Shown piece by piece: positions 1 to 9,620 of a stretch of 64,000 nt of DNA. The stretch spans positions 888,501 to 952,500 of the forward strand of contig NC_064767.1 of assembly GCF_011397635.1 (NCBI RefSeq). The letters run 5' to 3'. Each line of letters starts with the position of its first letter. Position 1 is the stretch's first letter. The stretch comes from Epinephelus fuscoguttatus. Taxonomy: Eukaryota; Chordata; Actinopteri; Perciformes; Serranidae. Under the pieces are notes generated by a model, which did no database searches, was not told where the DNA came from, and saw only the letters and a program-made list of their open reading frames with translations. The position numbers and the translations under genes are program-made.

Positions 1-620
1 ACAGCTGTCTCACATCTGCTGTGTCACATGTTTATATCGTCACTCGCGTCGTTTTATCGGCTGTAATTTTAATTATCAGATTAAAGCATAATAATTAAAA
101 TGTCTCTGATACGTCCCGGCCTGAGGTCTGAGGTCTGGGGTCTGGGGTCTGGGAGATGGGGATGGGGGATGGGGGATGGGGGGTGTAACACTGTGAAGTA
201 GAGGGATCTTTCAAAAGAGGGAAAAGGCAGCCAAACAAATAGCCGTTTAAAAGGAATTTTATTTACAACGAAACGTGCAAATAAGGACCACCAACGAAAA
301 ACGAGCTCCAAAAGGGAACCGGATCACCTCTCAGGGAAACACACAAAAAAGAAATGATTTAACACAGTCAACCCAAATTATCACCACACTACGTCAAAAC
401 GCTCACGTGTTACCCACGTCTGAATGACACTACTCTGTCACAGCCTCTTGGACCACTGGCAGCGTCACCACTCCTCCTCCATTCATATTTATCCTCACAC
501 TAACACCCCCTCCCATAAAATCAAACATCTAGTTTGACTATATGTTTACAGCATTAACACAACACTACCATATGAATACAAATACACACCTTACCTAATC
601 TTACCTCAACATGTCATACT
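1..620. other. No gene; probable LTR and flank of a decayed Ty3/Gypsy element
   Basis: No coding exon is recognisable. This stretch lies directly downstream, in minus-strand sense, of the Gypsy polyprotein stop at 631-633, so it probably holds the 3' untranslated region and LTR of that element. I could not define LTR ends, because no matching second LTR is present. A G-rich tract at about 121-184 is listed separately. Confidence 0.4.
121..184 (+). repeat. G-rich tandem tract with G-quadruplex potential
   Basis: Short repeats of the forms GTCTGGG and GATGGGG follow one another. Between about 136 and 182 there are seven runs of three to six G separated by loops of two to four bases, which meets the usual G3+N1-7 pattern. 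It lies in the presumed Gypsy LTR or flank, so it may be part of the element or a local expansion. Confidence 0.6.
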
Positions 621-630
621 CACACCTGTC

Positions 631-740
631 TCACCCTCTGGACACTGCATCTACCCCCATGTTGTCTGCTCCCTTCTTGTACCTAACCTCAGTGTTGAAG
701 CCCTGTGCCGTCAGAACGCATCAACCGCTGGTTATGGTCG
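631..740 (-). pseudogene. Ty3/Gypsy polyprotein C-terminal (RNase H tail) remnant
   Basis: Read on the minus strand, 714-631 encodes a stretch ending VRYKKGADNMGVDAVSRG followed directly by a stop. This is the hallmark end of the Gypsy RNase H region, where the usual form is K-K-G-x-(D/E)-N-x-x-A-D-A-L-S-R. A piece reading NQRLMR, usual a few residues earlier in this family, is present at about 733-717 in another frame, so the sequence is frameshifted and dead. It sits downstream of the protease and integrase remnants at 2165-3162, which is unusual (see findings). Confidence 0.65.
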
Positions 741-775
741 TACATCTTTAGCTGGAACCACCTATGTTCAGGTGT

Positions 776-2066
776 CTGAATGATAGGGTTGGGTACCGTT
801 CATAATTGAACCGATACGGTACCGGTATCTGGAATTCGGTACCGGTACCAAACGGTACCTTATTTTTTAACCCTATGGGCTCTAGGCGTTTTTGGGGTAT
901 TTTTACTGCCTTTACTTTTAAGGTATATCACAGTCATTATAAAGGCTACATACACATGCTATATCTTGTTTTTTTTTCAGGTCAGTCTGGGCTAACCAGA
1001 TTTGCCATCATTCCATGTCCTTCTATGTGCCTGTATTTTATATTAATTTTTATATCAATAAAAAAACAAATCTGTGTGCCTAAATTCTTACATTTTTACA
1101 TGTATCTCACCATAGCAAGTTGGAAGTTGACATATTCTGCCATATATGAAGAGGGGAGACTCTCTGGAATCTGGCAATATAAGAACCATGATGCTGGGAC
1201 ATTCTGTCACTTCACAGCTGTCCAAAACATGTGGTTTGTGCCAGGCGGACATGATTGCCAGTATTTTTTCATTATTGCAAGAAATTCCATTGACTCATTC
1301 ACAAGTCAAAAATGTGTTTTATCTGAAGGAAACATGCAATATTTACATCTAAGATCATAGAAAAATAGTCAACCAAGTGCAATGATGTCCTCCAAGATAA
1401 TATTTGTTTTTCAGTTTCAGTTATATATTGGGGGGCATTTTGGGCATTGGTGGGGGACATGTCCCCCTCAATGTATATGGTGACTACGGCCCTGTCAGCA
1501 TGCATAATTAGGCTACAGTTGTCTGGGTGCACAAAGGTGAAGTGGCTGGTCTTGCCATACAAAGTTTGATGGAGTGTCAACTGGACAATATGGAGATATT
1601 TGCATCTTGAAAGCCGGACTACAAATGTGGATAGACAGGGAGAAACACACGCAAGCCTAAGACGTGCTAAGATACGATATTCCTCACTATACAATTATGC
1701 TGTTTCCGCTGATATGCGTGGCTTCTCGCTAGGACACACGGTCACAGAGAAAATCCACAGAGAAGAACGGGTGTGATTTGGACGCACTATGCGTCGTTTG
1801 GGCCCATAGTTTAAACTTCTCAGTTTCAACATTTTGTTGAGAACATTTAGGGACAGTGCTGCACATTAACTTTTGTCTGCACATTGTTTTTGTCACCATT
1901 GTTGCTAAGTCTGAGGTGCGAGTCATGCGCTCTCGCTCCGCCTTCACCTCAGGTACCGAAATTTGGCACCGTTTCATTTTAAGTGAATTGGTACTCGGTA
2001 GTACCAACGTGAATCGGTACCAAGTACAAAAAGTACCGAGTTTCGGTACCCAACCCTAATGAATGA
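776..2066. mobile_element. hAT-like non-autonomous DNA transposon with 8-bp target duplication
   Basis: The element runs 784-2058 (1275 bp). It begins TAGGGTTGGGTACCG and ends with the inverse, CGGTACCCAACCCTA. The inner parts of both ends are also rich in GGTACC-type inverted motifs. The flanks are CTGAATGA (776-783) and ATGAATGA (2059-2066), a 7/8 match of the length expected for hAT superfamily insertions. The interior contains only short frames with no transposase similarity, so it is a MITE-like or internally deleted derivative. It sits inside the decayed Gypsy element. Confidence 0.75.
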
Positions 2067-2164
2067 CGTAGTCTGCGTCCAACATTTTGCTTTCCACTAC
2101 AGAAGGTCCTGAAACACAGACAGTGAGGGCACAGCCAGGTGTAGGCAGTAAAACTAACACTTGA

Positions 2165-3162
2165 TCACCTACACCTGGGAACAAAATCCAACACATTAGA
2201 TTTCCCAGAAGACGAAGACACAAGTTGCTCTTTGAACAACTTTAAAGGACCATGCACGTTGTGACCTAAATGTTCAAATGACTCACCAACTGCTGGTATT
2301 GGGTGCAGGGGAGCTGGACCACAGGTCCTACAGAAATGTGCAACATCAGATTTCATTCCTGGCCAGAAAAAATGTTTCGACACACAACTGTAGGTTTTCT
2401 TGACACCAAGTGACCAGACCGCATATGTTCATGGGCTGGCTCCAGAACATGCTGACGGCTACCACTAGGCACAACAATCTGAAACACAGTGTCCCAGTCC
2501 TCACCTGAATCATCTGGTTTCAAAGTCCATTTTCTCATCAACACACCATTATCCATCAAAAAATGACTGTCAGTACACTTACTGGCACCATCCACTGCTG
2601 TAGCACGACACTTCGCTAGAGACTGGTCACTTTTCTGAGCACTGATGAGTGCCTTACACGTCAGCGGCAGTGAAACTGCTGTAGCAGTGACAGACTCTAG
2701 CACAGCCTCCTTCACACCACCACTTGAGACAACAGAGGGTAACCTGTCTTCAGTCAACACAGAGGGGAAAAAGAATCAGACAAGTTGACATCCTCTTCAT
2801 GCTTATGGGGCCTGAGCATGAGTCAAAACACTGGCAGTGAACACTTTTCGGTATTTTGGGCCAGACTGTCATCGTCATCTTCAAGAACAGGAACTTCCAC
2901 CACTTCAGGGACCGCATAAACTTCCTGCTATATCACTTCCAATAATGAACTCAACACCGCCAATAGGGAAATACGAGCGAACAGCGACCTGATAGAAAGC
3001 AGTTACCAACTTGGACTGCATGTGGACATGATGAAGGGGAGCTGGCACAAAAACCATCTCAATCCTCCTCACCGCAGCACTTGCCTCACAGGCAGAGTTC
3101 TTGTCCAACGGCAGGACATTGGAGAGGAAGAGGGACTGTGAACACGAAGTGTCCCGCAGCAC
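2165..3162 (-). pseudogene. Ty3/Gypsy protease and integrase zinc-finger remnants
   Basis: Several minus-strand frames together resemble a Gypsy polyprotein. At 3162-2905 the fragment ends FPIGGVEFIIGSDIAG, like the C-terminal part of a retropepsin (the hydrophobic-LGxD-L-A-G motif). At 2760-2353 and 2383-2165 there is an integrase N-terminal zinc-finger region: HEHMRSGHL, then FFWPGMKSDVAHFCRTC, then PAPLHPIP. The CxxC is partly lost. The frame changes at about 2370 and between 2760 and 2905, so no functional product is expected. The DDE core of the integrase and the reverse transcriptase are not recognisable. Family assignment is firm; subfamily (Gmr1-like) is inferred from domain order. 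Confidence 0.75.
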
Positions 3163-3189
3163 CTTGACCGGGTGCTGATCCTCATGTCA

Positions 3190-4482
3190 TCCTGTGAGTC
3201 TCATTGGGTTAGAGGTGTCTTTAGCCTCACAGGGTTAGAGGTGTCTTTAGCCTCACCAGGGTTAGAGGTGTCTTTAGCCTCAACAGGGTTTGAAGTGTCT
3301 TTAGCTTCACTGGGTTAGAGGTGTCTTTAGCCTCACCAGGGTTAGAAGTGTCTTTAGCCTCACCAGGGTTAGAGGTGTCTTTAGCCTCACCAGGGTTAGA
3401 AGTGTCTTTAGCCTCACCAGGGTTAGAGGTGTCTTTAGCCTCACCAGGGTTAGAGGTGTCTTTAGCCTCACCAGGGTTTGAAGTGTCTTTAGCCTCACCA
3501 GAGTTAGAGGTGTCTTTAGCCTCACCAGAGTTAGAAGTGTCTTTAGCCTCACAGGGTTAGAGGTGTCTTTAGCCTCACCAGGGTTAGAGGTGTCTTTAGC
3601 CTCACAGGGTTAGAGGTGTCTTTAGCCTCACCAGGGTTAGAGGTGTCTTTAGCCTCACAGGGTTAGAGGTGTCTTTAGCCTCACCAGGATTAGAGGTGTC
3701 TTTAGCCTCACAGGGTTTGAAGTGTCTTTAGCCTCACCAGAGTTAGAGGTGTCTTTAGCCTCACCAGAGTTAGAAGTGTCTTTAGCCTCACAGGGTTAGA
3801 GGTGTCTTTAGCCTCACCAGAGTTAGAAGTGTCTTTAGCCTCACAGGGTTAGAGGTGTCTTTAGCCTCACCAGGGTTAGAGGTGTCTTTAGCCTCACAGG
3901 GTTAGAGGTGTCTTTAGCCTCACAGGGTTAGAGGTGTCTTTAGCCTCACAGGGTTAGAGGTGTCTTTAGCCTCACAGGGTTAGAGGTGTCTTTAGCCTCA
4001 CAGGGTTAGAGGTGTCTTTAGCCTCACAGGGTTAGAGGTGTCTTTAGCCTCACCAGAGTTAGAGGTGTCTTTAGCCTCACAGGGTTAGAGGTGTCTTTAG
4101 CCTCACCAGGGTTAGAGGTGTCTTTAGCCTCACAGGGTTAGAGGTGTCTTTAGCCTCACAGGGTTAGAGGTGTCTTTAGCCTCACCAGGGTTAGAGGTGT
4201 CTTTAGCCTCACAGGGTTAGAGGTGTCTTTAGCCTCACCAGGGTTAGAGGTGTCTTTAGCCTCATCAAGGTTAGAGGTGTCTTTAGCCTCACCAGGGTTA
4301 GAGGTGCCTTTAGCCTCACAGGGTTAGAGGTGTCTTTAGCTTCACAGGGTTAGAGGTGTCTTTAGCCTCACAGGGTTAGAGGTGTCTTTAGCCTCACCAG
4401 GGTTAGAGGTGTCTTTAGCCTCACAGGGTTAGAGGTGTCTTTTGCCTCACAGGGTTAGAGGTGTCTTTAGCTTCACAGGGTT
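3190..4482. repeat. Minisatellite, 26/27-bp unit, about 1.3 kb
   Basis: About 48 tandem copies of a unit reading AGGGTTAGAGGTGTCTTTAG followed by CCTCAC(C). The presence or absence of one C makes 27- or 26-bp units. Variants include GTTTGAAGTG for GTTAGAGGTG and GAGTTAGA for GGGTTAGA. Runs of 27-bp units at the left stay open in both strands (nine-residue repeats), while mixed units further right break the frames. It begins right next to the Gypsy protease remnant. Confidence 0.95.
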
Positions 4483-4864
4483 TCTGAGCAGAAGAGTTGC
4501 GCTTCATGAATACGGTCTTATGTGTGAGCGCACACTCATCTGCCAGAGAGTACTCTGATGTTCTACCTGTGATGGTGGTCGTGTGATGGACAGTGTCAGT
4601 TGGCTGGTTCAGTTGATGATGTCAGTAGATGACAGGTTGGTAACACGTAAACAGACGACACATTCTCCAGAGTTAATGTTGGTGTTTTACTTGTCTGTTA
4701 CATGTTGTATGTTACTATGTGGCAGAGACGCTGGAACTTGACGCTCCAACAAGGCCGTGGTTATCGTGTGGTTAACATTCAGCTGTGGGACTTGGTTCCA
4801 GTTTTCTACCAGCTGAGACGTTTCATTTCTTTGACTCTGAAATGTTTCTGAACGAGTCTCTGCT
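4483..4864. other. Intron-like or intergenic sequence, nothing recognised
   Basis: Ordinary unique-looking sequence between the 26/27-bp minisatellite and a degenerate 12-bp repeat. No exon, RNA gene or transposon end was seen. If the missing tjap1 5' exons lie further left, this is tjap1 intron. Confidence 0.5.
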
Positions 4865-5172
4865 GAGAGGAAACTTTAGTTAGAACTCAACTGTGACTCA
4901 TCTGAGCTAAAACTAATTCAACTGTGACTGAACTTTGACTCAAAAACTCAGCTAAAACTTGGCTGTGACTCGGCTGTAACTTGGATGTGACTCAACTGTA
5001 ATTCAGCTGTGACTCAACTTTAACTCAGCTGTGACTTGACTGTGACTCGACTGTGACTTGACTGTGACTCGGCTGTAACTCAGCTGTGACTTGACTGTGA
5101 CTCGACTGTGACTTGACTGTGACTCGGCTGTAACTCAGCTGTGACTTGTCTGTGACTCGGCTCTGACTCCCC
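4865..5172. repeat. Degenerate short tandem repeat (TGACT-type, about 10-12 bp)
   Basis: Variants of CTGTGACTCGACTGTGACTT and CTGTAACTCAG follow one another. The first half is degenerate; 5030-5150 is more regular, with a roughly 60-bp higher-order copy repeated twice. It lies in the intron upstream of the first tjap1 exon in the window. Confidence 0.8.
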
Positions 5173-5309
5173 AGTAATCCAGCCCTTCCTGTGAGGTACT
5201 GAACTAACTGACAAAGTTCAACAGGAAATAGATTAAAACTCTTCCTGTTCGAGTTTGTCCTTTGGGGCCGACTGAGCATGCTCAGTAACCATTTCCTCTC
5301 TGTCTGCAG

Positions 5310-5984
5310 ACTCCAGAACAGCTACACGGCGTCTCAGAGAGCCAATCAGGACCTGGAGGAGAAGCTTCACGCTCTGGTAACCTCTCACCTTCTTCATTCA
5401 TTATCAGTGAAACAGAACCCTGACGTGACGACCATTCGCACATCAGATCACCGAACAGCCAATCAGAGCTCGGCCCAGTCCGACCATCCTGAACGATCAA
5501 AATAAATCTAAATAAATCAAAAGAAATCTAGAACTACAGAAAGATTTATTAATGTTTTATATTTTTGAATAATTATAATAATTTTTAACAGTTTTTTATT
5601 ATCAAACTTCAGATGAATGTTTTGGACTTTGGGCCAAATAATGATCAAATATTTGTCAGCTGATCTTCAGAGTTCACCTCACTGAAGGTTTGATCCTCAG
5701 TTCAGTTTTTACACTAAATAAAACAAAAATAAAATATCTGGTATCAGATCTGACTCTGATATGATCATGAGTCTCTCAGTGGACGTTCAGTTTTCAGTAT
5801 TTTCCCTCTTGGATGGAACAGATGATAAATTATAAATGTCACTAATGTAAAGGCTTAAAATCATCTCCTGTGTGACGACACAATAATAATAATGATAATA
5901 TCAGGAAAAAGTAGTTTCTGTTGTCGTCATTGATCTCACTGTTCTGAGTCATTGATCAATACCTGATGGTTTATGTTTTCTACA

Positions 5985-6038
<54 letters not shown>

Positions 6039-8927
6039 ATGCGTGTGTGTGTGTGCGCATGCGTGTGTGTGTGTGTGCCATTGATCACGTTGGTTCAATC
6101 ACTGATCGATGACTAAATGAAAACACACTCTGAGGCAGTGCATTGATTAACTGTGGAAAAGTGGAGTTGACAGACAGCAGGATGGTTGCCATGGGTGACC
6201 AGAGCAGGAAGTCAGAGGTCGCTGTGAGTCAAAGGTGACCTTGTTACCACGGTTACTGTCTGACTCCCTCCTCACTTTGTCGTCACTTTGACTGAGATTC
6301 ATTTCATTCAGCTGAACAATTAATATTAACAGAGACGACATGTTTCATGTCAGCACTGACATAAACACACGGTTTACACATATAAACAAAAACACTGTTT
6401 ACAGATATAATCAAACACTGTTTACACACATAAACAAACACTGTTTAGAGATATAAACAAACACTGTTTAGATATAAACAAAAACACTGTTTACAGATAT
6501 AAACAAACACACTGTTTACAGATATAAACAAACACTGTTTACAGATATAAACAAACACACTCTTTACAGATATAAACAAACACTGTTTACAGATATAAAA
6601 ACACTGTTTACAGATATAAACAAACACTGTTTACAGATATGAAAAACACTGTTTACAGATATAAACAAACACTGTTTACACACATAAACAAACACTGTTT
6701 AGAGATATAAACACACTGTTTAGATATATACAAACACAACTGTTTACAGATATAAACAAACACTGTTTAGATATATACAAACACAACTGTTTACATATAT
6801 AAACAAACACTGTTTACAGATATAAACAAACACTGTTTAGATATATACAAACACAACTGTTTACAGATATATACAAACACACTGTTTACATATATAAACA
6901 AACACTGTTTACAGATATAAACAAACACACTGTTTACAGATATAAACAAACATTGTTTAGATATATACAAACACACTGTTTACAGATATAAACACACTGT
7001 TTAGATATATACAAACACAACTGTTTACAGATATAAACAAACACTGTTTAGATATATACAAACACAACTGTTTACATATATAAACAAACACTGTTTACAG
7101 ATATAAACAAACACACTGTTTACAGATATAAACAAACACTGTTTAGATATATACAAACACAACTGTTTACAGATATATACAAACACACTGTTTACAGATA
7201 TAAACAAACACTGTTTAGATATATACAAACACACTGTTTACATATATAAACAAACACACCGTTTACAGATACAGTACAGGCCAAAAGTTTGGACACACCT
7301 TCTCATTCAATGCGTTTTCTTTATTTTCATGACTATTTACATTGTAGATTCTCACTGAAGGCATCAAAACTATGAATGAACACATGTGGAGTTATGTACT
7401 TAACAAAAAAAGGTGAAATAACTGAAAACATGTTTTATATTCTAGTTTCTTCAAAATAGCCACCCTTTGCTCTGATTACTGCTTTGCACACTCTTGGCAT
7501 TCTCTCCATGAGCTTCAAGAGGTAGTCACCTGAAATGGTTTTCCAACAGTCTTGAAGGAGTTCCCAGAGGTGTTTAGCACTTGTTGGCCCCTTTGCCTTC
7601 ACTCTGCGGTCCAGCTCACCCCAAACCATCTCGATTGGGTTCAGGTCCGGTGACTGTGGAGGCCAGGTCATCTGCCGCAGCACTCCATCACTCTCCTTCT
7701 TGGTCAAATAGCCCTTACACAGCCTGGAGGTGTGTTTGGGGTCATTGTCCTGTTGAAAATAAATGATCGCCCAACTAAACGCAAAACCGGATGGGATGGC
7801 ATGTCGCTGCAGGATGCTGTGGTAGCCATGCTGGTTCAGTGTGCCTTCAATTTTGAATAAATCCCCAACAGTGTCACCAGCAAAACACCCCACACCATCA
7901 CACCTCCTCCTCCATGCTTCACAGTGGGAACCAGGCATGTGGAATCCATCCGTTCACCTTTTCTGCGTCTCACAAAGACACGGTGGTTGGAACCAAAGAT
8001 CTCAAATTTGGACTCATCAGACCAAAGCACAGGTCTGGTCTAATGTCCATTCCTTGTGTTTCTTGGCCCAAACAAATCTCTTCTGCTTGTTGCCTCTCCT
8101 TAGCAGTGGTTTCCTAGCAGCTATTTGACCATGAAGGCCTGATTCGCGCAGTCTCCTCTTAACAGTTGTTCTAGAGATGGGTCTGCTGCTAGAACTCTGT
8201 GTGGCATTCATCTGGTCTCTGATCTGAGCTGCTGTTAACTTGCGATTTCTGAGGCTGGTGACTCGGATGAACTTATCCTCAGAAGCAGAGGTGACTCTTG
8301 GTCTTCCTTTCCTGGGTCGGTCCTCATGTGTGCCAGTTTCGTTGTAGCGCTTGATGGTTTTTGCGACTCCACTTGGGGACACATTTAAAGTTTTTGCAAT
8401 TTTCCTTGACTGACTGACCTTCATTTCTTAAAGTAATGATGGCCACTGGTTTTTCTTTAGTTAGCTGATTGGTTCTTGCCATAATATGAATTTTAACAGT
8501 TGTCCAATAGGGCTGTCGGCTGTGTATTAACCTGACTTCTGCACAACACAACTGATGGTCCCAACCCCATTGATAAAGCAAGAAATTCCACTAATTAACC
8601 CTGATAAGGCACACCTGTGAAGTGGAAACCATTTCAGGTGACTACCTCTTGAAGCTCATGGAGAGAATGCCAAGAGTGTGCAAAGCAGTAATCAGAGCAA
8701 AGGGTGGCTATTTTGAAGAAACTAGAATATAAAACATGTTTTCAGTTATTTCACCTTTTTTTGTTAAGTACATAACTCCACATGTGTTCATTCATAGTTT
8801 TGATGCCTTCAGTGAGAATCTACAATGTAAATAGTCATGAAAATAAAGAAAACGCACTGAATGAGAAGGTGTGTCCAAACTTTTGGCCTGTACTGTATAA
8901 ACAAACACACTGTTTACAGATATATAT

Positions 8928-8968
<41 letters not shown>

Positions 8969-9580
8969 TATATATGTTTCAGGACTTGACTTACTAATAA
9001 CTTTTCTAACTGTATATTCGGACTTTTAAAACCAATCACTACATTTTCTTGCTAATTTTTCCAACTTTTCTAAATGTTATGAAAGTCGTAATATTTATTT
9101 AAAAAAGGCTTACTAACTATATTGTACGACCTTTTTCACTAATTATTACAACTTTTCTAACTAAATAGTAAGTCTTTTCAAAATTGTACGACTTTTAAAC
9201 ACACCCTACTAGTTATGACTTTTCCAACCAAATCCACCTTTACAACGACATATTTAGACTTTTCTACTAGATTGTACGACCATTATGACAAAATGTTTAG
9301 ACCTTTCAAACTAAATTGTACAACCTTTATAACGAAATATTTAGACTTTTCTAACTTAATTGTGCGACCTTTTAAACTAAATATTTCGACTTTTTTAACT
9401 AAGTGTTATGACTTTTCAATCTAAATTTTGTGACTTTTCTTAGTGAATAAAACAACTACTCTGACTATATAATAGGACTTCTCTAACTAAATATAGCAAA
9501 TATTACATCAATTATTATGAATTTTCTGGCAAAATATAACTTTGCTAGCAAATTATTTTAAGTAAATTACTGTCATTACC

Positions 9581-9620
<40 letters not shown>

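Larger units (their letters stand above)
6356..8925. repeat. Minisatellite of about 25 bp, split by a Tc1 insertion
   Basis: Units resemble ACTGTTTACAGATATAAACA followed by AACAC, with variants such as TTAGATATATACAAACACA. The array covers 6356-7271, is interrupted by the Tc1 element at 7272-8895, and resumes at 8896-8925. The frames open on the minus strand here (KQCLFISVNSV-type repeats) are products of the repeat and not genes. Confidence 0.93.

Noticed and set aside
806-1360. Plus-strand frame of 184 codons
   Set aside because: Lies inside a hAT-like element; the sequence has no resemblance to a transposase or any family I know.
3190-4482. CRISPR-like array of repeats and spacers
   Set aside because: Units are directly adjacent with no unique spacers; it is a minisatellite in a vertebrate genome.
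6445-7234. Minus-strand frames reading KQCLFISVNSV repeats
   Set aside because: Products of the 25-bp minisatellite.
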